The notes beneath the pieces are model-generated. The model was not told the origin of the DNA, ran no database searches, and worked only from the letters and a program-made list of their open reading frames with translations. Both the position numbers and the translations under genes were made by a program. DNA of 64,000 nt from G963665085 sp963665085 (GTDB taxonomy: Bacteria > Bacteroidota > Bacteroidia > Bacteroidales > JAAAOM01): assembly GCA_963665085.2 (NCBI GenBank), contig CAXXXS010000001.1, positions 434,001 through 498,000 of the forward strand, given 5' to 3'. Positions 16,940 through 25,842 of the stretch are shown piece by piece (the first letter of the stretch is position 1; every line of letters starts with the position of its first letter).

Positions 16940-18115
16940 TTAACTTACAGCCAATGCCTTATCAATATCTTTAATAATATCATCGAGGTGTTCTAATCCG
17001 ATAGACATTCGTATAAAACCATCGGTAATACCAGATTCCTCCCTTTCTTCCTGTGTAAGCTTTGAATGTGTTGTTGTTGCAGGATGCGTTACTGTTGTCC
17101 GTGTATCTCCCAGATTAGAAGTTATTGAAAGAAGCTCTAGGTTATCAATAAATTTTTTAGCGGCTTCCACTCCACCCTTCACTTCAAAAGAAAGTAATGC
17201 CCCTCCAAGGCGCATTTGTTTCCTTGCCAATTCAAATTGTTCAAAATTTGGAAGAAATGGATACTTAACGATATTAACTTTCTCATGGCTTTCTAAAAAC
17301 GACGCAACCTTAAATGCATTCTCAGAGTGCCTATCCATCCTAACAGCTAAAGTTTCAAGGCTTTTAGAAAGTATCCAGCTATTAAAAGGGGATAAAGTCG
17401 GACCCGTAGCACCTGAAAAATTAGCAACCTCATCAATTAATGATTTTTTGCCTAATACAGCCCCACCAAGCACTCTACCCTGCCCATCAATAAATTTAGT
17501 GGCTGAATGACAAACAATATCTGCACCATGTACTATAGGATTTTGTATGTATGGAGTAGCAAAACAATTATCAACTATTAAAAGAACCTGGTTATCTTTG
17601 GCAATTTTGGCTACTTTTTCAATATCAATAATATCAATCATTGGGTTTGAAGGTGTCTCGATATAAATAATCTTTGTGTTTGGCATTATTAATTCCTCGA
17701 GTTCATTCACCTCATCGGCTCTAAAAAAAGAATGGCTGATTGCCCATTGTGGAAATATTTTTGTTAAAATGGAATACGTCGAAGCAAAAAGGTTACTATT
17801 TGCAAGAACATGATCCCCTGCCCTTAAAAATGGTGCCATACTTGCAAACACAGCAGACATCCCCGATGCAAAAGCACAACCACTTTCTGCACTTTCGAGC
17901 AAACACATCTTTTTTATAAATTCATCATTATTGGGATTTGATAACCGCGTATATATGTAATCTTCAGACTCAGCAGCAAAAGCAGCCCTTGCTGCTTCAG
18001 AATCATTAAAGACAAAGCTGGATGTAGCATATATAGGAGTTGTATGCTCGTTATTCCCACTTCTTTTTAATTGATTTCGTATCGCTAATGTTTCAAATTT
18101 TCTTTCGTTTTCCAT
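16940..18115 (-). CDS. metZ: O-succinylhomoserine sulfhydrylase (Cys/Met PLP enzyme)
   Basis: 391 residues, full-length member of the Cys/Met-metabolism PLP family. It forms homocysteine directly from an activated homoserine and sulfide in methionine synthesis. Seen are YTRLSNPN near residue 54, the ASGMSAV helix (about 83-89), the PLP Asp in LLIVDNCFATP and the PLP Lys in HSATKFIDGQGRVLGG. The GQGR after the Lys is typical of MetZ, compared with HSDVMGG or HGG patterns of cystathionine enzymes. The exact acyl donor (succinyl or acetyl) cannot be read from sequence. Confidence 0.85.
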   Translation of the reverse strand: MENERKFETLAIRNQLKRSGNNEHTTPIYATSSFVFNDSEAARAAFAAESEDYIYTRLSNPNNDEFIKKMCLLESAESGCAFASGMSAVFASMAPFLRAGDHVLANSNLFASTYSILTKIFPQWAISHSFFRADEVNELEELIMPNTKIIYIETPSNPMIDIIDIEKVAKIAKDNQVLLIVDNCFATPYIQNPIVHGADIVCHSATKFIDGQGRVLGGAVLGKKSLIDEVANFSGATGPTLSPFNSWILSKSLETLAVRMDRHSENAFKVASFLESHEKVNIVKYPFLPNFEQFELARKQMRLGGALLSFEVKGGVEAAKKFIDNLELLSITSNLGDTRTTVTHPATTTHSKLTQEEREESGITDGFIRMSIGLEHLDDIIKDIDKALAVS

Positions 18116-18135
18116 TTTATAAAATTGTAAGGTGT

Positions 18136-18143
18136 CAAAGGTA
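18136..18143 (-). promoter_or_regulatory. -7 element of metZ
   Basis: TACCTTTG on the minus strand, 20 bases before the start codon. Confidence 0.5.
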
Positions 18144-18298
18144 AAAAATGTAAAATTATATAACCTGTTTCAGTATATTTTAAACATTGTTTTTATTAAT
18201 ATTCTTTGACTACAGAAAACTAACGTTCAATATATTATTATCTGGAATTATTATTTTGTATTCTTAGAAATAATGAGTAATTTAATCTTAATGCATCA

Positions 18299-20959
18299 AT
18301 GCTAAGAATGATTTCTAAAAATCAAATAACCGATAGCCTATTTAAAGAATCTTTGAATTCTTTCGAAATCCCTATCCTAATAATTACAGTTAATGGAGAT
18401 ATAGTATTCTCAAACAAATCCGCCAACCAGGTAAACAACCTGGAAGAAATCGTAAACAAATGCAAACCTCTTTTAAAAAATAATAAACTGGTTGATAACC
18501 GGATACTCATAGATGATTCATATTTCCACATTAACATTAAAAAACTGCAAGACAACAATTGCTATTTATTAAAAATAACGAATATTATAAAGGCCAATTT
18601 CTCTGAAATAAATCAAAATGAAGGTCTTTTCTTCTCCTCAGAAATTCAAAAAAACAATGAAACAAGAAACCAACTTATTATAAATGAGGGAAGATTTAAA
18701 CGAATGTTTGAACAATCCAGTCTTGGAATATACCAATCCACCCCAGAAGGAGGAATTATTGAAATAAATGAATCGTTTGCAAAACTATTCGGTTACCGAT
18801 CTGCTGCCGACATGATAAAGGAAGTAGACAACATTCCTAAACAATTATATGCCAAGCCTAAAGACAGAGAACAGCTTGTTAAAATTTTAGATAACAATCC
18901 GGAAAGTGCTGCAATTGTAGAAATGCAATTAAAAAAAAAGAGCGGGGCTATATTTATTGGATACATTCACGTTAGAAAAGTAACAACTACTAATAGTTTT
19001 TTCTATGAGGGCTATATTGAAGATGTAAGCGATAGAAAATCTGCCGAACTCGCATTGCAATACAGCAGGAACAAATACAAACATCTTGTTGAGACAATTC
19101 CCTATGGGATAAAAGAATTAGATTTAAAAGGATATATACTCTATTGCAATACCCCACTAGAAAAGATGCTCGGTTATTCTCCCGGGGAACTGGTTGGAAA
19201 ACATATTTCAGAAATAATACCTGAGTTAAAAAATTTAAGCAAAACAAAAGATATCATCAGTTTATTTCCTGAACCTGGCAGCTTAATAAAAAAAATATTA
19301 TCGAAAAGAAAAAAGCTTCTTGATGCACAGATAGATTGGAATTATCAATATGACACAAATCAAAAAATTATTGGCCTATTTATAGTTGTTTCCGATATTA
19401 CTGAGCAGAAAGTTGCCGCCAATGCACTTAAAGAAAGCGAAAACAGATTCAGGGGGATCTATGAAAACTCATCCATTGGAATATTCAGGACTACAATAGA
19501 AGGAAAATTTCTGTTGGCTAATCCAACGATGTATAAATTATTTGGATACGACTCATTTGAAAAATTCAGCAAAAAAAATGCATCTGAAATATACTTAAAT
19601 CCTAAAGAAAGAATACAATTTACTTCTGAAATCAACAAAGGTGGATTTATTAAAGGATATGAAACAAAGGGAGTAAAAAAGGATGGCACCATTATATATT
19701 TCAGAGAATCTGCCCATGCAGTAAAAAATGAGGAAGGTGAAATAATTTACTATGATGGTATACTCGAAGATTATACCGAGAAAAAAATGATGGAGCAAAA
19801 TCTTATTCATGCAAAAGAAGAAGCAGAAAATGCAGATCGTCTCAAATCTTCGTTTCTGGCTAACATGAGCCATGAAGTAAGAACTCCTTTAAATGGAATA
19901 ATGGGTTTTTCCAATCTCCTTGGACAGCCCGGGTTAAGTGAAGACCTTCGGTTTAAATACACCAAAATAATACAAAGTCGCGGAAAAGATCTACTAAGAA
20001 TTATAAATGATATCCTTGATGTTTCTAAACTTGAAGTAAATCAGTTAAAATTATATTATAAAGAATTTAATGTTTATTCTTTATTAGAGCAGATTCATGT
20101 GATATACAAACAAAAATTAGAAATCTTAGAGAGAAAAGAATTAACATTAAAACTAAATATTGATGATATAGATAAGAATCTTTTTATTTCGGGCGATGAA
20201 ACCAGGATAAAACAAATTTTAACAAATTTTATTGACAACTCCATAAAATTCACAGAATCTGGAACAATTGAATATGGATGCACCCTTAAGAACGACTCTC
20301 TTCTCCATTTTTATGTAATAGACACAGGCATAGGAATACCGGATGAAATGCAAGAAATAATATTTGAGCGTTTCAGACAAAATGACGAAACTGCTACCCG
20401 TAATTATGGCGGCAATGGCTTAGGACTTGCTATATGCAAAGGACTTGCTGAACTTATGAACGGCAATGTTGGGGTAGTATCAAAAGAAGATGAAGGATCT
20501 ACTTTTTATTTTAATTTACCTGCAAAATTTATTGGTGTTCTTGCCGAAGAAGAAAAAGAGGAAAAAGAAATAAATTATAATTGGCCTGACAAAAAAATCC
20601 TTGTGGTAGAAGACGACGACATGAGTTCCGCCCTTATTGAAGAGTATTTTAGTATCACAAAAGCTACAATTAAAATTGCTATTGATGGTTATTCAGCAAT
20701 TCGCATACTAAAAGAAGAAAATAATTTCGACCTGATATTTCTTGATATTGGATTACCAGATATTCTTGGATATGAGGTTGCCAAACAAGTAAAAGAATTT
20801 AATGCTAAAATCCCTATTATAGCACAAACTGCATATGCAATGAAAGACGACAAAACAAAATGCAAAGAAGCAGGTTGCGATGATTACCTCCAAAAGCCCA
20901 TTACACAAAAGAAACTAATTAAAAAAGCAGCTAAATTCTTAAATTCTGGTTTAGAATAA
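18299..20959 (+). CDS. Cytoplasmic hybrid histidine kinase, multi-PAS
   Basis: 886 residues without membrane segments. A degenerate PAS-like region lies at about 15-100, then PAS domains at about 137-255 (FKRMFEQSSLGIYQST), 257-375 (YKHLVETIPYGIKEL) and 382-495 (FRGIYENSSIGIFRTT). HisKA follows with His at about 522 (MSHEVRTPLNG), then a full GHKL ATPase (DTGIGIP, GGNGLGLA) and a C-terminal receiver with acceptor Asp in LIFLDIGLP (about 815). It senses an internal signal by PAS domains and transfers phosphate to its own receiver. No partner HPt or DNA-binding regulator is adjacent. ATG at 18308 is an alternative start. Confidence 0.92.
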   Translation: MLRMISKNQITDSLFKESLNSFEIPILIITVNGDIVFSNKSANQVNNLEEIVNKCKPLLKNNKLVDNRILIDDSYFHINIKKLQDNNCYLLKITNIIKANFSEINQNEGLFFSSEIQKNNETRNQLIINEGRFKRMFEQSSLGIYQSTPEGGIIEINESFAKLFGYRSAADMIKEVDNIPKQLYAKPKDREQLVKILDNNPESAAIVEMQLKKKSGAIFIGYIHVRKVTTTNSFFYEGYIEDVSDRKSAELALQYSRNKYKHLVETIPYGIKELDLKGYILYCNTPLEKMLGYSPGELVGKHISEIIPELKNLSKTKDIISLFPEPGSLIKKILSKRKKLLDAQIDWNYQYDTNQKIIGLFIVVSDITEQKVAANALKESENRFRGIYENSSIGIFRTTIEGKFLLANPTMYKLFGYDSFEKFSKKNASEIYLNPKERIQFTSEINKGGFIKGYETKGVKKDGTIIYFRESAHAVKNEEGEIIYYDGILEDYTEKKMMEQNLIHAKEEAENADRLKSSFLANMSHEVRTPLNGIMGFSNLLGQPGLSEDLRFKYTKIIQSRGKDLLRIINDILDVSKLEVNQLKLYYKEFNVYSLLEQIHVIYKQKLEILERKELTLKLNIDDIDKNLFISGDETRIKQILTNFIDNSIKFTESGTIEYGCTLKNDSLLHFYVIDTGIGIPDEMQEIIFERFRQNDETATRNYGGNGLGLAICKGLAELMNGNVGVVSKEDEGSTFYFNLPAKFIGVLAEEEKEEKEINYNWPDKKILVVEDDDMSSALIEEYFSITKATIKIAIDGYSAIRILKEENNFDLIFLDIGLPDILGYEVAKQVKEFNAKIPIIAQTAYAMKDDKTKCKEAGCDDYLQKPITQKKLIKKAAKFLNSGLE

Positions 20960-21037
20960 TCAAACGTCTTATATAGATGTTTTTCCTTTTTCTTCTTAAA
21001 AAAACGAATTAATCCGGTTTTTATAAAATTTACATTT

Positions 21038-21045
21038 TATTTTTG
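21038..21045 (+). promoter_or_regulatory. -7 element of the LolA-like/YidD cluster
   Basis: TATTTTTG, 18 bases before the ATG at 21063. The genes that follow are tightly packed, so this is the likely promoter of the four-gene unit. Confidence 0.5.
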
Positions 21046-21062
21046 GGCAAAAGTTTAGAGAT

Positions 21063-21797
21063 ATGATAAATAGAAAAACTAAGCATCCCCTTCTATTTCT
21101 TTTAACAGCCATATTATCCTTAAGTTTTATTACTGATGGCCGGAGAATTATGACTCACATGGAATCGGAGAAATTAATTTCCGGCAAAAAAATTTCGATT
21201 CAGGGAGATATTTTTTATAACTACAGCGAGGGTAAAATGATTGTTCATTATACGTATCCACAGGAATATTTCTTTGTCTCGAACACAAAAGGAGAAGTAA
21301 AAATTTACCTGCCCGACAACAACCAGGTAATGATTCAACGTAACCCTGTTTATTCTTCACAAAATGATGCCCTTTATTATTTTTTATCAAATAAAACAAA
21401 TGATTTAGGACTTAAGGAAGCTGGTTTCGAATTATCAGATACAAAGGCAGAAGAAAGAAATATTATTACTACCTGGAACCCGCCGGATCTTGCTAACAAA
21501 ACAATTTCAAAGGTAGAAATGGTCCATCAGGATTTTTTACCCATTTATACAGCCTATTTTAATTTAGACGGAAAAATCACAAAAAAAACATATTACTCTA
21601 AATACCTTAATACAACAAATGCTATGATCCCGCAGATGATTACCGAGATAGACTTTATTCCAAATGGGGATTCTATTATAAGCAGGAAAAAGTATACGGA
21701 CATAAAAACAGGTTATTCTGCTCAAAGTCAATATTTTGATTTTAATATTCCAAACGATGCCAAATTAATTACCTTCGATGAAAATTTTGGACGATAA
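21063..21797 (+). CDS. LolA-like periplasmic protein
   Basis: 244 residues with an N-terminal signal or anchor (about 9-24). The body is a run of beta strands of the LolA/LolB/RseB type (ISGKKISIQGDIFYNYSEGK, then MIVHYTYP, EYFFVSNTKGEVKIY). LolA-like proteins carry lipoproteins or other amphiphiles through the periplasm; the ligand here is unknown. It is first in a cluster with yidD and two TPR-membrane proteins. The stop at 21797 is 7 bases before the next start. Confidence in the fold is moderate; similarity is at the level of pattern, not a diagnostic motif. Confidence 0.6.
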   Translation: MINRKTKHPLLFLLTAILSLSFITDGRRIMTHMESEKLISGKKISIQGDIFYNYSEGKMIVHYTYPQEYFFVSNTKGEVKIYLPDNNQVMIQRNPVYSSQNDALYYFLSNKTNDLGLKEAGFELSDTKAEERNIITTWNPPDLANKTISKVEMVHQDFLPIYTAYFNLDGKITKKTYYSKYLNTTNAMIPQMITEIDFIPNGDSIISRKKYTDIKTGYSAQSQYFDFNIPNDAKLITFDENFGR

Positions 21798-21804
21798 TCA
21801 ATCT

Positions 21805-22263
21805 ATGAGAAAGACAATATTACTTGGTATCCTTTTAATTTTTATAATTTATATGCCTGGAAATTCTCAAACAAAACAAGAATTAGATCTGCTTAAAGAA
21901 CAATCTTTTTATAATGAACATTTTTATCACACCCGTGATGTAACATTCGGAATTTCTTCAAAAAAAAACTGGTTATTGAGATACAATCCTATTTCTCTTA
22001 CTTTTTCTTCTCTAATGTATAGTTATCAGAAGTGGATCTCGCCACAAATTTCTGCAGATTGTTTATACTACCCAACTTGTTCAGAGTATAGTAAATCATT
22101 ATTTCAAGAATACGGATTTGTAAAAGGGATCATTACTTCATCAGACAGGCTTATGCGTTGTGACAGGATATCGGCGACCACAATTAATCCCGTATCAATT
22201 GATCTAACAGATGGAAAAGTCCACGAGAATCCTAACCGGTACAATTTGCACGAAGAAAAATGA
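21805..22263 (+). CDS. yidD: YidD-domain protein with N-terminal signal sequence
   Basis: 152 residues from ATG 21805 (an upstream ATG at 21778 would overlap the previous gene and put charged residues before the signal). A hydrophobic signal lies at about 3-20. The YidD domain covers about 70-130: YQKWISPQISADCLYYPTCSEYS, with the three conserved Cys (C-x6-C ... RCDR). YidD assists YidC in inserting inner-membrane proteins. Usual YidD is 70-90 residues and sits beside rnpA/yidC; here it is longer, has a signal-like N-terminus and sits in an envelope cluster. That suggests a specialised form. Confidence 0.85.
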   Translation: MRKTILLGILLIFIIYMPGNSQTKQELDLLKEQSFYNEHFYHTRDVTFGISSKKNWLLRYNPISLTFSSLMYSYQKWISPQISADCLYYPTCSEYSKSLFQEYGFVKGIITSSDRLMRCDRISATTINPVSIDLTDGKVHENPNRYNLHEEK

Positions 22264-23123
22264 AAAATATCCTGATCCTATTTTTTTGTATTTTACCAAA
22301 CTTATTATACAGCCAGGAATTTAGTTTTGATGAAGAATTAAAACTGGCAAACCACCTGATAAATTCAAATAATAATAAAGAAGCTATTTATCACCTTGAA
22401 AAAATCCTAACAAAATTTGACAGTAACCCAGGAAATAGCGATACGCTGAATTTCCTCTTAGGATATGCTTATTATCAGCAGAAAGAATTCGCCAAATCCA
22501 ACAATTATCTTTTAAAAGTATCAGAAAAATCTGCATCTTATAATAAAGCAAGATTTACATCTATCTATAATTATTTATATACTCAACAATATTCAGAAGC
22601 AGATAAAACTTTAGACCTATTTAAGCCTAAAAGCAGTTTACTTTCTGAGTATCAAGCTATGCAGTCTGCCGGGCTATCACTCTTGAAAAAAAAATATGAT
22701 GTTTATCCGGAATTATCTAAAAAATTTACATACAATCATTTCTCTATACAGAAAGAACAAAATGAATTAGACTCATATTACAAGTACCTTTTGGATTTCA
22801 AACCAAAATCAATGGCGTTAGCAGGTCTTTTTTCGACGGTAGTACCCGGAACAGGAAAGATGTATGCCGGCAAAGTTGGAGAAGGCATGTCTGCTTTTTT
22901 AATTGTTTCAATTTTAGGTGCAATTACAGCAGAAAATTATTTTAAAAATGGCATAAACGATTTTAAAACAATCACATTCGGAAGCTTATTAAGTGTTTTT
23001 TACCTTGGTAATATATATGGTAGCATTGTAAGTGTAAAAGTATACCGTGAAGAATTTTATAAAACATATGAAAGAAAAATATTGGTTAACATTCATATTC
23101 CTTTGCGCAACATTTTTTACTAA
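22260..23123 (+). CDS. TPR protein with C-terminal membrane hairpin, paralogue A
   Basis: 287 residues. A signal peptide at 1-18 (LLYSQ) is followed by TPR-like helical repeats at about 25-160 (NNKEAIYHLEKIL, FLLGYAYYQQKEFAKSNNYLL). The last 100 residues form a glycine-rich membrane hairpin: LAGLFSTVVPGTGKMYAGKVGEGM then hydrophobic segments near 215 and 245. The PG-x-G-x-x-YAG-x-x-GEG motif recurs in the next gene. It overlaps yidD by 4 bases (ATGA), indicating translational coupling. Function unknown; location predicted periplasm/inner membrane. Confidence 0.72.
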   Translation: MKNILILFFCILPNLLYSQEFSFDEELKLANHLINSNNNKEAIYHLEKILTKFDSNPGNSDTLNFLLGYAYYQQKEFAKSNNYLLKVSEKSASYNKARFTSIYNYLYTQQYSEADKTLDLFKPKSSLLSEYQAMQSAGLSLLKKKYDVYPELSKKFTYNHFSIQKEQNELDSYYKYLLDFKPKSMALAGLFSTVVPGTGKMYAGKVGEGMSAFLIVSILGAITAENYFKNGINDFKTITFGSLLSVFYLGNIYGSIVSVKVYREEFYKTYERKILVNIHIPLRNIFY

Positions 23124-23910
23124 TGCACAGGATATTTTTCAGTATCCTGACAAGTTGCTTAAGGAAAATAAACACATGGATGCCATTGTTGAATATGAAC
23201 GGATCATTCTTAATTCAACAGATTCAAAAATCTCAAATGAAGCGAGGTATAAAAAAGCAATTGTATATCGCGACTTAAAAAAATACCCCGAAGCATTAAA
23301 CATTCTTTCTCAGGTATCGTATTTCGGATTAGATGACAGTACACATTATAAATACCAATACCAGTTAGCATTTTGTTACTATCTAAATCAAAATTTTAAT
23401 GAATGTGAATCTCAATTAATTCAACTTGAAACTTACATACAAGACACTTCTTTATTTGTGAGCGCATATTTATTACGTGCATTAAACTACAATGAATTAT
23501 TAGATTGGGAAAAGGCAAATTTTTATGCATTAAAATATATTAATACACTTAGTCCAGATAATAATGAAGCTCAACAAAAAATTGAAGGTTTATATACAAA
23601 GAAAAATTTACCGAAATTAAAAAACGAGAAGCTTGCTGAGGTTTTAAAATATATTCCCGGATTTGGCCAAATCTATGCGGGGGCAATTGGAGAAGGACTA
23701 TTCAACCTATCCCTAAATACAGCATCTATCTATTTGGGTGTTAACCAGGTTATAAAAAGTTTTTATGTAACTGGTTATTTTGTAACAACAATTCCAGTTA
23801 GTAAATTTTATTTTGGCAGTAGAAAGCGTACCGATTTTTTAATCGAGAAGAAAAATTATGAATGCATCAGGGAATTTAATGATACGGTTAAAACAATTCT
23901 AATAGATTAA
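23068..23910 (+). CDS. TPR protein with C-terminal membrane hairpin, paralogue B
   Basis: 280 residues from ATG 23068 (MKEKYWLTF), chosen because it gives a clean signal peptide ending TNAQ. An upstream in-frame ATG at 23047 would add 7 residues before it. Helical TPR-like repeats fill about 22-190 and the C-terminus carries the same membrane motif as the previous protein: YIPGFGQIYAGAIGEGL, then hydrophobic stretches. It overlaps paralogue A by 56 bases. The pair looks like an old tandem duplication, with low identity outside the motif. Function unknown. Confidence 0.7.
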   Translation: MKEKYWLTFIFLCATFFTNAQDIFQYPDKLLKENKHMDAIVEYERIILNSTDSKISNEARYKKAIVYRDLKKYPEALNILSQVSYFGLDDSTHYKYQYQLAFCYYLNQNFNECESQLIQLETYIQDTSLFVSAYLLRALNYNELLDWEKANFYALKYINTLSPDNNEAQQKIEGLYTKKNLPKLKNEKLAEVLKYIPGFGQIYAGAIGEGLFNLSLNTASIYLGVNQVIKSFYVTGYFVTTIPVSKFYFGSRKRTDFLIEKKNYECIREFNDTVKTILID

Positions 23911-23969
23911 ATCATCTTCTATTTATTGAGCTTAAATTGATAATTCTACGTTAAGTTCTAATTTACATG

Positions 23970-23977
23970 TATATTTG
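23970..23977 (+). promoter_or_regulatory. -7 element of ychF
   Basis: TATATTTG, 18 bases before the ATG. Confidence 0.5.
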
Positions 23978-23995
23978 CGCAAAATTTAGAATTAT

Positions 23996-25093
23996 ATGGC
24001 ACTTAAATGTGGAATTATTGGTATTGCAAATGTTGGTAAAACAACACTCTTCAACTGCATGTCGAATACGAAAGGTGAAACTTCTGACTATGCTTTTAGT
24101 TCAAATAAATCAAATATGGGTGTGGTAAATGTACCTGATCCAAGATTAAAAGAACTAGATAAGAAAGAGCCTACCGAAAAATTAATTCCTGCAACAGTAG
24201 AGATTGTTGACATTCCGGGTTTAACAAAAGGATCAAGCGAAGGACAAGGTGTTGGAAACCAATTTTTAGCAGACATTAGAAATACGGATGCGCTGATTCA
24301 TGTTTTACGTTGTTTTGATGATGATAACCTTCCTCATATTGATGGTTCTGTTGATCCAGTCCGAGATATTGAAACCATTGATTTTGAACTACAAATTAAA
24401 GATTTGGAATCAGTAGAAAAAAAGATAACCCGTATGGAAAAAATTGCCAAATCTGGTGATAAGGATGCCAAACGTGCTATTGAAGTTCTTACTGTCTATA
24501 AAGATCATTTAGAATCATTACAAAATGCACGAACAGCCCCTGTAAAGGAAGAAGATAAAAAATATATTGATGATATCTTTCTTTTAACTGCCAAACCTGT
24601 TATGTATGTATGCAATGTTGATGACAACTCAGCGGTAGATGGAAATGATTATGTAACAAAGGTAAAAGAAGCTTTGGGCGATCAGGATATTGAAATAGTA
24701 ACAGTAGCTGCAAAACTGGAAGCAGAAATCACAGAACTGGAAGATGAAGAAGACAGAAATGTTTTCCTTGAAGATGCAGGGCTAATAGAACCTGGTGTTA
24801 ATCGCCTGATACGTTCTGCTTATGCAATGCTAAATCTCCAGTCATTTTTTACTGTAGGGCCAAAAGAGATACGCGCATGGACTATTAAGACAGGTATGTC
24901 TGCACCACAGGCAGCCGGGGCCATTCATAGCGATTTGGAAAGAGGGTTTATTCGTGCCGAAGTTATGAAATATGATGACTTTATTAATTTAGGTTCCGAA
25001 CAAGCATGTAAAGATGCAGGTAAATTTCACATCGAAGGAAAAAACTATATAGTTGGAGATGGAGATATTTTACATATCAGGTTTAATGTATAA
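23996..25093 (+). CDS. ychF: Redox-regulated ATPase YchF (Obg-like)
   Basis: 365 residues, usual length. An Obg-family P-loop NTPase that prefers ATP and binds ribosomes. Seen are G1 GIANVGKTT (usual GLPNVGKST), G3 DIPGLTKGSSEGQGVGNQFL, the altered G4 NVDD in place of NKxD that explains ATP preference, a coiled-coil insert at about 130-195 (LESVEKKITRMEKIAK) and a C-terminal TGS-type domain (QSFFTVGPKEIRAWTIK). Single gene with promoter and terminator. Confidence 0.95.
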   Translation: MALKCGIIGIANVGKTTLFNCMSNTKGETSDYAFSSNKSNMGVVNVPDPRLKELDKKEPTEKLIPATVEIVDIPGLTKGSSEGQGVGNQFLADIRNTDALIHVLRCFDDDNLPHIDGSVDPVRDIETIDFELQIKDLESVEKKITRMEKIAKSGDKDAKRAIEVLTVYKDHLESLQNARTAPVKEEDKKYIDDIFLLTAKPVMYVCNVDDNSAVDGNDYVTKVKEALGDQDIEIVTVAAKLEAEITELEDEEDRNVFLEDAGLIEPGVNRLIRSAYAMLNLQSFFTVGPKEIRAWTIKTGMSAPQAAGAIHSDLERGFIRAEVMKYDDFINLGSEQACKDAGKFHIEGKNYIVGDGDILHIRFNV

Positions 25094-25116
25094 AAAATAT
25101 ATAAACTTAAAAAAAA

Positions 25117-25156
25117 AGGTTGATAGTCCAAATTCCTTGAAGCTATCAACCTTTTT
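25117..25156 (+). terminator. Intrinsic terminator after ychF
   Basis: 10-bp stem AGGTTGATAG/CTATCAACCT with a 16-base loop, then TTTT. Confidence 0.85.
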
Positions 25157-25489
25157 CCTTTTATCATCTTCAAAGAAATATTTTTAAGCCTAATACAAAC
25201 AGCCGACAAATATCCTACTGAATAAAACAACCGTTAAAAACGATCCAAAAATTTATTTCCCCCGTCTCTTTCTTCATCAACATTATATCAGGCTCAATCA
25301 TCACAAAAAACTATTCTTAGACCAATAAAAAATCATCATTCAACAAAAAATACAAATATTCTTCCCTTCATAACCTTTAATGTTAAGAAAAAGACTATAC
25401 ATTTGTCCCTTCTTAAACACACTTTTCTTTTTACTTACTACTACGCAATATATAAAAGTCAAAAAAATCAACTTTAAAGATTTGCAATA
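25157..25489. other. 333-bp intergenic region with nothing recognised
   Basis: Very AT-rich; no ORF, stem-loop or clear promoter motif that I can support. It must contain the promoter of the 109-residue protein and sigma-54 activator that follow. Confidence 0.4.
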
Positions 25490-25819
25490 ATGTTAGATCA
25501 TAAAGAAAAAAAGTACGAGGTTAAATTATCTTTTGAAGAAACAAAACTCCCTCCTTTTGAAGACATTTTACTGGTAACAAAAAATGGTTCCGTTGGAAAA
25601 ATCGGATTAATTAAATCAATTGAATTACTAGTTCCAAACGAATTTGAACAAATAAACGTTGACAATAGCCTGGTTGAGGTATTACTTGTTAATAAAAAAA
25701 TTATTAAAAGAATAGGAGAACGTAATATTATCGATACCTTAGAAGAACACGTATTGCCCTACGTTTCTGAATCAGAAATTATAAAAATTGATTTTAAAGT
25801 TAAACTTTCAAATGATTGA
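25490..25819 (+). CDS. Small acidic cytoplasmic protein, function unknown
   Basis: 109 residues with no signal and no family that I recognise. Alternating strands (KYEVKLSF, EDILLVTKNG, SLVEVLLVNKKIIKRI) suggest a small alpha/beta fold. It lies 23 bases before the CBS-PAS sigma-54 activator, so the two are probably co-transcribed and it may act in the same signalling pathway. Base composition and the frequency of Glu/Lys match neighbouring genes, which supports it as real. Confidence 0.6.
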   Translation: MLDHKEKKYEVKLSFEETKLPPFEDILLVTKNGSVGKIGLIKSIELLVPNEFEQINVDNSLVEVLLVNKKIIKRIGERNIIDTLEEHVLPYVSESEIIKIDFKVKLSND

Positions 25820-25842
25820 TTAGCAAGAAAAACTAACCCATC

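Noticed and set aside
21778..21804. Upstream ATG for the YidD protein
   Set aside because: Would overlap the LolA-like gene and put nine polar residues before the hydrophobic signal; ATG 21805 is better.
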